Shown here piece after piece: positions 1-7,435 of a DNA stretch of 23,371 nucleotides; position 1 is the first letter of the stretch; every line of letters starts with the position of its first letter. Source of the stretch: 13-2-20CM-68-14 sp046733295 (GTDB lineage: Bacteria; Actinomycetota; Thermoleophilia; Gaiellales; Gaiellaceae); assembly GCA_046733295.1 (NCBI GenBank), contig JBKPOY010000027.1:1-23371 (forward strand). Reading direction: 5' to 3'. Both the position numbers and the translations under genes were made by a program. The notes under the pieces were generated by a model. That model was not told the origin of the DNA. It made no database searches and saw nothing but the letters and a program-made list of their open reading frames with translations.

Positions 1-2
1 AT

Positions 3-125
3 TTGGACCTGCGCATCGTGGAGCCGGAAGTCTTCTATCCCTACACGTGGGACGAGCCCCATCGTCGCCACGAAGACTTCCCAGACTCGTTCGCGGTGCA
101 TCACTGGATGGCCAGCGACCGCTGA
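3..125 (+). CDS. C-terminal end of a glycosyltransferase-like protein (5' truncated by window)
   Basis: Only the last 40 codons lie in the window, ending at TGA 123-125. The visible residues include FYPYTWDEPHRR followed by AVHHWMASDR. A 'YPY.W' stretch followed by an A-x-H-H/W-W-x-x-S tail is what I associate with the C-terminus of GT32-like or capsular-polysaccharide-type glycosyltransferases, which move sugars onto cell-surface glycans or lipids. The catalytic DxD motif would lie upstream and is not visible, so the family call is a guess from the tail alone. The frame has no stop from the window edge. Confidence 0.45.
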   Translation: MDLRIVEPEVFYPYTWDEPHRRHEDFPDSFAVHHWMASDR

Positions 126-405
126 GGGGCCCAACGGTGGCAGGGCCGGGCGGCGAGACGAGCACCTGGCGAGCGCTTCTCATCCTCCCGCCCCTTCGGA
201 ATCTACGAACCTTTTGCTGCAAGCGGCAGTACGAGCGCACTCGCCACGAATGCCGCGCGCCCGCTGAACGGCCTCATCCCGTCGCCCTCTCGCCGAACCA
301 CCTCAAACTTTTCGTCCTGCGCGTCCTGCGGCACCCTCCTGCCTCCCGCCGACGTTTTCGGCCAGGTGGGAAGCGAATAACCGTTCCTAGCTGATCGGAG
401 CATTT
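126..405. other. Non-coding stretch between the glycosyltransferase-like tail and a convergent gene
   Basis: About 280 bases with no convincing gene. Both strands carry short open frames, but their translations are rich in Arg, Pro and Ser, have no ribosome-binding site, and look like chance frames in GC-rich DNA. No tRNA or long repeat was seen. The two flanking genes converge here, so it is probably a shared 3' region. Confidence 0.5.
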
Positions 406-457
406 GAGCGTGTGGGCGGGAATTCGGCCCCCAGGCGAACCCCCGCCCACTCAGCTC
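406..457 (-). terminator. Strong hairpin, probable terminator of the secreted-protein gene
   Basis: A 9-bp perfect stem GTGGGCGGG (412-420) / CCCGCCCAC (442-450) is flanked by an outer GAGC (406-409) / GCTC (454-457) pairing. It lies just past the stop of the minus-strand gene at 464-1141 and in the 3' region of the convergent glycosyltransferase-like gene. There is no clear U-tract on either side, as is common for high-GC actinobacterial hairpins, so termination is inferred from position and stem strength. Confidence 0.5.
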
Positions 458-463
458 AACCGC

Positions 464-1141
464 TCAGACTCGGCTTGGCCGCTCTCGACTAATGATCGTG
501 GTGCCCATGGCCGTTGTCACTCGGGATACACACGGCATCGATCTCGGTGTCTCCGTCGGCCAGTTCAGCCTTGGGGCCGCCCCATTGGATACCCACGTAC
601 TGGTACTTGCCCGGAGCTTCCATCTGGAGACAAAGTCGTCGGCGATCCACTCACGGTTCCAACCGTTGTCGAAGATCTTCTTGATGTCGCCGGCGACCCA
701 CTTCGGTGACGCGTCCGGTGGGTTGGGGTCAGTGGACGCATAAACCGTGAATTCGAGCGCTTCCTGAGGAATCGGAGGGTGATCGATCGAGGGGAACACG
801 TCGACCGTCCTTACTTTCTTGCCCATGTCCCAGACCAGGAAATCGGTATCGGTGTTGATGTCCTGAACCCAGTGGAAATCGACCGAGTTGCCCGCCTTCA
901 GGCCAAGGGGCGAAGGCCCAGAATACGCGTAACTGTCCGGGTCGATCTGCTGCCCGGTATCTTCGGCATCCCTCATGTACTTGCCGCACTTCTCGGGCAG
1001 GAGGGTCTTCATCTTGTGATTTTTGTGCCCTCCCCCGCCCTTCTGGATGGGAACGCCGTAAGCAAGCGACAGCCCGCCGAACGCAATCGCAAAGGCTGCG
1101 GCTATCGCCGTGACCCTCAAAGAGAATCGCAGAGGTCTCAT
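464..1141 (-). CDS. Secreted protein of unknown function with an apparent frameshift near its C-terminus
   Basis: The protein begins with an N-terminal signal peptide (MRPLRFSLRVTAIAAAFAIA..., ending near LAYG). A mature region follows with the look of a beta-sandwich, including VDFHWVQDINTDTDFLVWD and FPSIDHPPIPQEALEFTVYA. The ATG at 1141 is preferred over the GTG at 1144 because GGAAGG lies at better spacing. After about residue 175 (near 607-620) the frame turns unnatural (WKLRASTSTWVSNGAAPR). The minus-one frame there reads GKYQYVGIQWGGPKAELADG and ends GHGHHDH at a TAG, 489-491. The original gene therefore probably ended at 489 and lost one base. A one-base sequencing or assembly error would look identical. 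No function is recognised; the cell-surface or secreted location is inferred from the signal peptide. The His-rich tail might bind metal (weak). Confidence 0.7.
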   Translation of the reverse strand: MRPLRFSLRVTAIAAAFAIAFGGLSLAYGVPIQKGGGGHKNHKMKTLLPEKCGKYMRDAEDTGQQIDPDSYAYSGPSPLGLKAGNSVDFHWVQDINTDTDFLVWDMGKKVRTVDVFPSIDHPPIPQEALEFTVYASTDPNPPDASPKWVAGDIKKIFDNGWNREWIADDFVSRWKLRASTSTWVSNGAAPRLNWPTETPRSMPCVSRVTTAMGTTIISRERPSRV

Positions 1142-1245
1142 CACGTCCTTCCTTGCATCACCGTTTCCTGCCGCCTCAGAAGGATTGATTCGACGCCGCT
1201 CGGCTCGTCGGGCTTCACCGCCAAACCTGTTGCGACAATCAGCCG

Positions 1246-2439
1246 ATGAGCGTGAGCTCGGTTCGAGCCCGGCGGTTAGCCCCCGTCCTGCGGGAGGAGG
1301 AGCGCGTCACCCCGCTGGAGCTCTTCTTCGACCTCGTCTTCGTCTTGGCGATCACGCAATGCACAGCGCTGATGGCGGCGACGCCCACGTGGACGGGTCT
1401 CGTAAAGGGCCTCGCCGTGCTCGGCGTGCTGTGGTGGTCATGGGTGGGCTACGCGTGGCTGACGAGCGTGGTCGATCCCGAGGAGGGGATCGTGCGCATG
1501 GCGATCTTCGTAGCCATGGCCGCGTTCCTCGTCGCAGCGCTGTGCGTCCCTGGAGCCTTCGACGATACGGCTCTTCTCTTCGCCTGCGCATACGGAATCG
1601 TCCGCTTCGCACAAATCGCCCTCTTTGTCTTGGCCAGCCGGGACGATCCGGCGCTTCGCCAATCGGTGAGCGGACTGGCCGGCGGCACGGCGATCGGCGT
1701 GGGTCTGATCTCGGCCGCCGCATTTACCGACGGCTGGGCACAGGCCGCGCTGTGGGCGCTTGCGCTCCTCCTCGACGTGGGAGAGCCGTTCTTGTTCGGC
1801 GCCGACGGCTGGAAGCTCGTACCGGGACACTTCGCCGAGCGCCATGGGTTGATCGTGATCATCGCGCTGGGCGAGTCGATCGTCGCGATCGGCGTTGGTG
1901 CGCGCGGGGGCGTCGACGCGGGGATCGTCGCGGCCGCGGTGCTGGGAATCGCAGTGGCGGCCGCCCTCTGGTGGCTCTACTTCGACGTGGTCGCCCTCTA
2001 CGCCCAACGTCACCTCGGGGAAGCGACCGTTGGCCGCGAGCAGAACGAGATGGCGCGCGACTCGTACTCGTACCTGCACTTTCCGATGGTGGCGGGCATC
2101 GTGCTACTGGCGCTCGGCCTGAAGAAAACGCTTGCCGAGGTGGGCGAGCCGCTGAAGCTCGTGCCCGCCTCGGCACTGCTTGGCGGCGTCGCCCTCTACC
2201 TGCTCGCTCACGTGGCCTTTCGGCTTCGCAATGTCCACACCCTCAACAAGCAACGACTGGTCTGTGCGATCGTCATCGGCGCGTCCGTGCCGCTCGCCGT
2301 CGAACTTCCGTCCCTCGCGACGCTGGCTGGGCTGACGGCGGTGTTGGTAGTCCTGATCACGTACGAGACGGTTCGCTTCGCGGAGGCACGAGACCGCATC
2401 CGCCACCAGCTCGCCCGTGAGGCGGTGGCCGACCAGTAG
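1246..2439 (+). CDS. ltrA: Low temperature requirement protein A (LtrA) family membrane protein
   Basis: This is a 397-aa polytopic membrane protein. The N-terminal signature VTPLELFFDLVFVLAITQ, the central HFAERHGLIVIIALGESIVA and the later RDSYSYLHFPMVAGIVLLAL are the hallmark blocks of the LtrA family (first described in Listeria, where mutation impairs growth at low temperature). The biochemical role of the family is not established. The sequence shows roughly ten or more hydrophobic segments separated by short charged loops. The ATG at 1246 is used; no clear ribosome-binding site precedes it, so the message may be leaderless. The gene is divergent from the secreted-protein gene with about 100 bases between them, and convergent with the large LuxR regulator downstream. 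Length is normal for the family, and nothing appears broken. Confidence 0.9.
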   Translation: MSVSSVRARRLAPVLREEERVTPLELFFDLVFVLAITQCTALMAATPTWTGLVKGLAVLGVLWWSWVGYAWLTSVVDPEEGIVRMAIFVAMAAFLVAALCVPGAFDDTALLFACAYGIVRFAQIALFVLASRDDPALRQSVSGLAGGTAIGVGLISAAAFTDGWAQAALWALALLLDVGEPFLFGADGWKLVPGHFAERHGLIVIIALGESIVAIGVGARGGVDAGIVAAAVLGIAVAAALWWLYFDVVALYAQRHLGEATVGREQNEMARDSYSYLHFPMVAGIVLLALGLKKTLAEVGEPLKLVPASALLGGVALYLLAHVAFRLRNVHTLNKQRLVCAIVIGASVPLAVELPSLATLAGLTAVLVVLITYETVRFAEARDRIRHQLAREAVADQ

Positions 2440-2494
2440 TCGTTTCCCGCCTTCTCGTCAGGATGGCACGAGCCCGGCTCTCGGCACGGGGCAG

Positions 2495-2608
2495 GCGATC
2501 CTGCGACTGATCGGATTCCGTTGGGGGTTCTCGACGCGCGAGATCGCACGAGGGCTACGGATCTCAGGACATTCGGTCTCTGTCCGTCACGCAACCGATG
2601 TCCAATGA
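2495..2608 (+). pseudogene. Possible remnant of a LuxR-type helix-turn-helix
   Basis: In the gap after ltrA an open frame reads AILRLIGFRWGFSTREIARG then LRISGHSVSVRH before TGA at 2606-2608. The second part matches the pattern of a LuxR/GerE helix-turn-helix (L-S-x-R-E-I-A-x-x-L-x-I-S-x-x-T-V-x-x-H). There is a two-residue expansion where the usual 'A-x-G-x-S' turn sits. No ATP-binding or receiver domain precedes it, and the frame has no ribosome-binding site, so it looks like a decayed fragment. It could also be a coincidental resemblance. Confidence 0.3.
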
Positions 2609-2613
2609 GCCGC

Positions 2614-2631
2614 GGCGGTGGTTAGACCGCC
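2614..2631. terminator. Short hairpin in the convergent ltrA / LuxR-regulator gap
   Basis: GGCGGT (2614-2619) pairs with ACCGCC (2626-2631) around a six-base loop, with further partial pairing of CGC and GCG outside. It sits between two convergent genes and could serve both transcripts. The stem is short and has no U-tract. Confidence 0.3.
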
Positions 2632-2732
2632 TGCGAAGCGACGCCGGGAAGGCGAGCTTAGGCATGAAGCGGAGTCCCTCATTCTCGGCGCAAACGCGGA
2701 GCGCCTGAGCAACAGCGCGGAGCAACCGCGCC

Positions 2733-5600
2733 TCAGTCCGTGACGGCCCCTGCGAGCAAGCCGAGCTCGTGCGCCTTGCTGGTCGCCTCCGTCCGCGAGC
2801 GGCAGTCGAGCTTCGAGAGGACGTTGCGGACGTGCATCTCGACGGTGCGAGGGCTGAGAAAGAGGTCGCGTGCGATCTCGCGGTTCGTCCTCCCGACCGC
2901 AACGAAGCGCAGGACCTCGAGCTCGCGTCTCGTCAGGCCGCCGTTGTCGAGCTCCCGCGCGGCAAGGCGTCCGAGGCGGCGGTCGACCTGCTCGCCCAGC
3001 GCCTCGAGGTCGGCGGCGACCTGGAGCCAGAACGGCCGCGCGCCGAGCTTTCTGAACGTGCGATAAGCGTCGATGAGCAGCTCGATCCCCGCCTCACGTT
3101 CTCCGGCGGCGGCCAGCGCGACTCCCGCGCGCGCCTGGATATGCGCGCGCTCGAACGGTGCGTCGACGCTGCGAAAGAGCTCGAGCGCCTGCTCGAAATG
3201 ATCCGCGCCACGCGCAGCGTCAGCTTCCGCCAGCGCCACTTCACCGAGCGTGTGTGCGAGAGCTCCAAGCGCGTCGGCGCTGGCGAAGGCCGAGCTGACG
3301 TCGGCAGCGGCCCGCGCGCAGGCCCGAACGAGCTCGGCGTCGTTCCGGCGCGTCGCAAACGACGCCGCCCAGCGGAGCGGCGCCGCAGCGTGTCCCGCTG
3401 CCTGGTCGACCGACGGCGAAGCCAGGAACTCGTGCCACTGCCTCTCGAGCTTTGCGTCGAGCTCGTCGGCGAAGGCGAGGCCGAACGAGCTGTGGCAAAC
3501 CGTGCCATGCATGCCAAGTTCCTCTCCGCCTGCGAGTGACCGCCGCAGCAACGGCCGGGCGTCGGCGGTCCTCCCGCGGGCGGCGGCGATGAGCCCGAGC
3601 GTGCACTCCGCGTGGATGCGTCCGGGCTTCGACGCTGCGGAAGAGACGAGGACATCCTTCGAGATCTGCTCTGCTTCGTCCCACGCGCCTCGATTCCGGA
3701 GAACGACCCCGAGGCAGCTGAGGCAGAACTGCTCGTCCGGATGCATGTCGTGCTCGCCGCAGAATGCGGCCGCATCTTCGAGGGCTGATTGCGCAAGGGG
3801 ATAGTCGCCCCATTCGTTCGAGATGGCGCCGACCAGCCAGTACCCCTCCGACACTTCCGCGACGTGGTTGCCGGCCAGGGCGAGCGACAGGGCGGAGCGG
3901 GCCAGCTCGAGCGCCTCGTCGCGCCGTCCGTCCTTCGAGGCCAGGAACGCCTTGAAGCAAAGGCAGCGCGACTGGAGGTCAGTCCTCGCGGCGCGGAGCG
4001 CCTCCTCGTGCGCACGTTCGACAACGCCCAGCGTCTCTTCACGATCCTCGCCGAACAGGCGCTCTGCCGCCAGGAGCCGCTCGGCGGCTGCGTCCGCATC
4101 GCGGTCGCAGCCCGCGAACGCATCTGCAGCCTCGAGCCGTGCCGTGAGTGCCCGGGGCCCGGCGCCTTCCAGTTCGTAGACCGCCGCAAGTCTCCGCTTC
4201 GTCTCACCAACTCGTGGGAGGTCGCCGAGCACCGCGTCGGAAAGCTCCTCCCACGCGCGGACGGCCTCGGCCAGCTCTCCGCAGAGCTCTGCGCAACTAC
4301 CGAGCTCCTGGAGTACCGCGAGGCGGCCCGCTTCGTCGTCCCCTTCCGGCCAAAGCTCCAGCGCCCCGCGCCCTGCGGCTGCCGCATCCCGATACGCATG
4401 CAGCGCGCAGTACCTCCGTGCTGCCTCGACCAACAACGGGCGGGCGCGCTCCAGCTCCCCTGCTGCCATCCAGTGCTCGGCGACGAGCCCGGGCTCCGCG
4501 CCGCGAGCGTCGAGCACCTCCGCCAGGGAACGGTGGAGCACGCGGCGTTGCGGCCACGGCGTGTCGGCATACACCGCCTCGCGCGCGAGATCGTGCCGGA
4601 ACGAGGCCAGGCCCGGCTCGCGCTCGACGAGCAGCTCCTGCTCGAGAACCTCGACGACTCCCGCCTCGTGGCCTAGCGCGCCGAGCAGATCGAGCTCGAA
4701 CCACGTCCCGGCTGCTGCCGCCGCCCCCAACGCGCCGCGCCCGTCCGCCGACAGGCCGTCCGTCCGAAGGCGAAGCGCGTCGCGAATGGTCTCCGGAACG
4801 GGAACTGCGGCGGAGGCCTCGAGCTCGAGGCCGCGCTTGCCCGCGACGAGCAGCGAGCTCGCCTTGAGGGTAGTGGACAGCTCTTCAACGAAGAACGGGA
4901 TGCCCTGAGTGCGGTCGATGAGCGCGGCCCGGAGCGCGGGACCGAGCTTCGTTCCCAGGACCTCGCTCGCGAGCAGCACGGTGGAATCGGGATCGAGCGG
5001 CTCGACGACCAGCTCTGAGAGACGGCCGCTCCGCCGAAGATCCGTCCGAAGCCGCCGGAGCGCGTGCCCACGTGGGATCTCGTCGTTCCGGTAGGCGCCC
5101 AGGACGAGCAACTGCCACTCCTCCGCCGCCGCGGCGAGCGACGTAAGCAGCTCGAGCGTCGCCGCGTCCGCCCACTGGAGGTCGTCGAGGAACACCACTG
5201 TGGGTTCCGTCCGGCCGATGCTCTCGAACGCGACGCGGATCGCCTCGAAGAGCGCTTCTCGGTCAGGCGGACCCGAAGTTGCGCCGAGTTCCGGCAGGAG
5301 CGCCGCGAGCTGCGCCTTCAGCGGCCCGATGTCGTCGAGCCCGTCGGGCGAACGCCGCAGGAAGGAGCGAAGCGCGGCGGAGATCGGGGCGAATGGCGCA
5401 GATCCACGCGGTGAGGCGATTCCGCGCAACGCCGCCACGCCGGCAGCACGGAACGCAGCCTCGGCCAGTGTCGTCTTGCCGACTCCGGCTTCGCCCGCGA
5501 GAAGGAGGAGGCCGCCGTTGCCCGCGGCAGCGCCCGCGATGACGTCGCCGATCTCCTCCAGTTCCCGGTCACGTCCGACCAAGGAATCGCGCCTCCCCAT
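2733..5600 (-). CDS. Large ATP-binding LuxR-family transcriptional regulator (LAL/MalT-like)
   Basis: A 955-aa cytoplasmic regulator. The N-terminal AAA/NACHT-like ATPase has a Walker A at residues 36-43 (GEAGVGKT) and a Walker B at about 134-145 (TVVFLDDLQWAD). A long middle section of Ala/Leu/Glu-rich helical repeats follows, of the TPR type usual in this family. A LuxR/GerE DNA-binding domain occupies about 889-950 (LTRRELEVLRFVAVG, then TNREIARDLFLSPRTVEMHV). By family knowledge, such proteins are ATP-dependent activators triggered by a small ligand, as with MalT and maltotriose. The ligand and targets here cannot be read from the sequence. The ATG at 5600 gives a natural N-terminus (LVGRDREL), although the ribosome-binding site is weak. 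It is preceded on the same strand by a secreted beta-propeller gene with a hairpin between, so it probably has its own promoter. The length is typical of the family. Confidence 0.9.
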   Translation of the reverse strand: MGRRDSLVGRDRELEEIGDVIAGAAAGNGGLLLLAGEAGVGKTTLAEAAFRAAGVAALRGIASPRGSAPFAPISAALRSFLRRSPDGLDDIGPLKAQLAALLPELGATSGPPDREALFEAIRVAFESIGRTEPTVVFLDDLQWADAATLELLTSLAAAAEEWQLLVLGAYRNDEIPRGHALRRLRTDLRRSGRLSELVVEPLDPDSTVLLASEVLGTKLGPALRAALIDRTQGIPFFVEELSTTLKASSLLVAGKRGLELEASAAVPVPETIRDALRLRTDGLSADGRGALGAAAAAGTWFELDLLGALGHEAGVVEVLEQELLVEREPGLASFRHDLAREAVYADTPWPQRRVLHRSLAEVLDARGAEPGLVAEHWMAAGELERARPLLVEAARRYCALHAYRDAAAAGRGALELWPEGDDEAGRLAVLQELGSCAELCGELAEAVRAWEELSDAVLGDLPRVGETKRRLAAVYELEGAGPRALTARLEAADAFAGCDRDADAAAERLLAAERLFGEDREETLGVVERAHEEALRAARTDLQSRCLCFKAFLASKDGRRDEALELARSALSLALAGNHVAEVSEGYWLVGAISNEWGDYPLAQSALEDAAAFCGEHDMHPDEQFCLSCLGVVLRNRGAWDEAEQISKDVLVSSAASKPGRIHAECTLGLIAAARGRTADARPLLRRSLAGGEELGMHGTVCHSSFGLAFADELDAKLERQWHEFLASPSVDQAAGHAAAPLRWAASFATRRNDAELVRACARAAADVSSAFASADALGALAHTLGEVALAEADAARGADHFEQALELFRSVDAPFERAHIQARAGVALAAAGEREAGIELLIDAYRTFRKLGARPFWLQVAADLEALGEQVDRRLGRLAARELDNGGLTRRELEVLRFVAVGRTNREIARDLFLSPRTVEMHVRNVLSKLDCRSRTEATSKAHELGLLAGAVTD

Positions 5601-5618
5601 CTCACGAGTCTAGGACGC

Positions 5619-5645
5619 ACCGGCGGGCCCGCAAGGCCCGCCGGT
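5619..5645 (-). terminator. Perfect 10-bp hairpin downstream of the PD40 protein gene
   Basis: ACCGGCGGGC (5619-5628) pairs perfectly with GCCCGCCGGT (5636-5645) around a 7-base loop. It begins 11 bases past the stop of the secreted beta-propeller gene and lies upstream of the LuxR regulator start, so it most likely terminates the former and isolates the latter. There is no U-tract. Confidence 0.6.
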
Positions 5646-5656
5646 ACCCAATTCCG

Positions 5657-6592
5657 TCAGCCCGGGTGTCCCGCGAGCTTCTCGCGCGTGCTCTCGTGCA
5701 CGTCCGCCATGCCTTCGCCGCCCGGCCGATTCGAGCCGAAGGTCAGCGTCAGCCCGTCCCAGGAGAGCGATGCCCGTGTCTCGGCGAAGGCCGAGTTCAC
5801 GGTCGTCAGATCGACGGGCAGAGACCACTCGTCATCCACCGAGTCCCGAGTGGACGACCAGATGTCCTGCCCCCCGAGGCCCCCGGCTCGATTGGAGTCG
5901 AACACGACCTCGAGCCCGTCTTTGCGCACGTTCGGCCGGAAGTCGTCGCTCGTGGTGTTCAAGCTCGGGACCGGCATCGCAGGCCCGAAACTGCCGTCAT
6001 CGAGCTGCGGGCTGGCATAGATGTCGCTGTCGCCACCCCTCGTGCTGGAGAAGTAGAGCTGAGCGCCCGACGGGGTCTCGAAGTAGGACGGTCCCGCCTC
6101 GCCCGCAGGGCTGTTCACCTGGCAACCAAGGTCTTGTGGGTCGTCCCACCCGTGCGCCGGGTTCTGCCGCGTGAGGTAGATGTCCGCTCCGCCGCACGTT
6201 CCAGCCCCGCCCCGCTCGCTCACGAAGAGGAGGCGCTTTCCCGGCAGCGGCGTCGGGCAGAAGTCGTTCGCGGCCGAGTTGACCGGAGCGCCGAGGTTCT
6301 CGGGCGCCCCCCAGCGGTCGTCGCGGCTGGTGCGCCGCGCAACCCAGATGTCCTGACCCCCAAGTCCCCCGGGCCGGTTGGACGCCATGTAGAGACTGAG
6401 CCCATCCGGCGACTGGATCGGGCAGCCGTCGTTGAACGGCGTGTTGAGCTCCGTGCTCGTTCCCGCGACCGCCTCCGCGTTCACCGGCGTGCTCCAAGGC
6501 GTGAAGTGCATCGCCGACGCGACGCCCACGATGGACACGAACAGGATTCCGCCGACCACCGCCGCGGTGGTCAGTGCTCTCGTTGACCGCAT
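5657..6592 (-). CDS. Secreted WD40-like (PD40/TolB-type) beta-propeller protein
   Basis: This is a 311-aa protein with a Sec signal peptide (residues 1-27, cleavage likely after VASA). At least five repeats follow of the PD40 pattern, in which a Ser-x-Arg-x-Gly-Gly turn precedes Asp-Ile-Trp/Tyr: SNRPGGLGGQDIWVARR, SERGGAGTCGGADIYLTR, STRGGDSDIYAS, SNRAGGLGGQDIW and SNRPGGEGMADVHEST. This is the repeat of the TolB/OmpA-linked beta-propeller family, which mainly serves in binding or protein-protein contact outside the cytoplasm. No catalytic motif is seen. The start is well supported: GGGAGG lies eight bases before ATG 6592. The gene is divergent from the fumarylacetoacetase pair and shares a 93-base upstream region with it. 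The specific role is unknown. Confidence 0.85.
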   Translation of the reverse strand: MRSTRALTTAAVVGGILFVSIVGVASAMHFTPWSTPVNAEAVAGTSTELNTPFNDGCPIQSPDGLSLYMASNRPGGLGGQDIWVARRTSRDDRWGAPENLGAPVNSAANDFCPTPLPGKRLLFVSERGGAGTCGGADIYLTRQNPAHGWDDPQDLGCQVNSPAGEAGPSYFETPSGAQLYFSSTRGGDSDIYASPQLDDGSFGPAMPVPSLNTTSDDFRPNVRKDGLEVVFDSNRAGGLGGQDIWSSTRDSVDDEWSLPVDLTTVNSAFAETRASLSWDGLTLTFGSNRPGGEGMADVHESTREKLAGHPG

Positions 6593-6655
6593 TTTTCAAG
6601 CCTCCCTGTCGATGACGCTTCGACGCTAAGGAGCGGGGGACGCGGGAGCTACCGT

Positions 6656-6672
6656 GGAAATACCGTATTTCC
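6656..6672. promoter_or_regulatory. Candidate operator palindrome in a divergent intergenic region
   Basis: GGAAATAC (6656-6663) and GTATTTCC (6665-6672) form an 8-bp inverted repeat around a single C, in an AT-rich patch within otherwise GC-rich DNA. It lies 13 bases before the ATG of the gene at 6686 and 63 bases from the start of the divergent PD40 gene. This is where a repressor controlling either or both genes would be expected. No regulator is identified. Confidence 0.45.
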
Positions 6673-6685
6673 CACACTCCCTGCG

Positions 6686-7435
6686 ATGATCTCGGTCGTG
6701 GTGGTTAGGGTCTCGGACGCGCGGCGGGCGCTGCTCGGTGGGCTGATCGACCATGCACCGACGTTTCCGCCCGCGCGGCTGCCGACGGCGGAGGCGCTCG
6801 CCGAGGACCGACGCGCTCGCGCGGGGGCGGAGGCCTGGGTGCTGGGGCGGTTCGTCTGGCCGGCGTCGTGGCTGCCAGAGCTCGTGGATTACGACCGGGT
6901 CCCGCTCAGCGTCGTGCTCGACGGACCGCTGCCGGCAATCGGTCGGGTCGAGGCGGTGGAGACGCGCTGGCCCGAGCTGCCGACGTTCGCCGGCGAGGTG
7001 TTCGTCGAGGTGCCGCTCGACGACGGGCTCGAGCAGAACCTGGAGCGGGTACAGGCAGCGGACGCGCTGGCGAAGGTGCGCTGCGGCGGTGAGCGGACCC
7101 CGACCTCGGCGGAGCTCGCCCGGTTCGTCCGTGCCTGCTCGGATATCGGGCTGCCGTTCAAGGCGTCGGCCGGTCTGCACCACGCGGTTCGCAGTGGCGA
7201 CGCGCACGGCTTCATTAACCTGCTCGCGGCGGCGCTGTTCCCGGAGCGGGCGGAGGAGGCGCTCGACGAGGAAGATCAAGCCGCGTTCGCCGTCGACGGC
7301 GAACGGTTCGCCTGGGCGGGCCTCGAGGCAGACGCGGCGGCGATCGCGCGGATGCGGCGGGAGCGGTTCCGCAGCTTTGGGAGCTGTAGCTTCGCGGAGC
7401 CGGTCGACGAGTTGCGGGCGCTCGAGATCCTGTGA
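6686..7435 (+). CDS. Conserved-looking protein of unknown function coupled to fumarylacetoacetase
   Basis: A 249-aa soluble protein with no signal peptide or membrane segment. I do not recognise the family. The most ordered stretches are HAPTFPPARLP near the N-terminus, the central FVEVPLDDGLEQNLERVQ, and the later GLPFKASAGLHHAVRSGDAH before GFINLLAAAL. The GLPFKxxAGLHH block has a conserved, active-site-like feel with paired histidines. Its TGA (7433-7435) overlaps the GTG of fumarylacetoacetase (7432-7434), so the two are almost certainly translated in step. That suggests a role in the same aromatic-degradation step or on a related substrate (inference). The ATG at 6686 is used; ribosome-binding evidence is weak and the true start could lie a few codons downstream. 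Confidence 0.7.
   Translation: MISVVVVRVSDARRALLGGLIDHAPTFPPARLPTAEALAEDRRARAGAEAWVLGRFVWPASWLPELVDYDRVPLSVVLDGPLPAIGRVEAVETRWPELPTFAGEVFVEVPLDDGLEQNLERVQAADALAKVRCGGERTPTSAELARFVRACSDIGLPFKASAGLHHAVRSGDAHGFINLLAAALFPERAEEALDEEDQAAFAVDGERFAWAGLEADAAAIARMRRERFRSFGSCSFAEPVDELRALEIL

Noticed and set aside
1110..2420. Long open frame (436 codons) on the plus strand over ltrA
   Set aside because: Its translation is Arg/Gly-rich and low in structure, while the overlapping frame gives a full LtrA protein with all signature blocks.
2933..4570. 545-codon open frame on the minus strand inside the LuxR regulator region
   Set aside because: Out-of-frame shadow of the 955-aa regulator, rich in Arg/Ser/Trp, with no recognisable motif.
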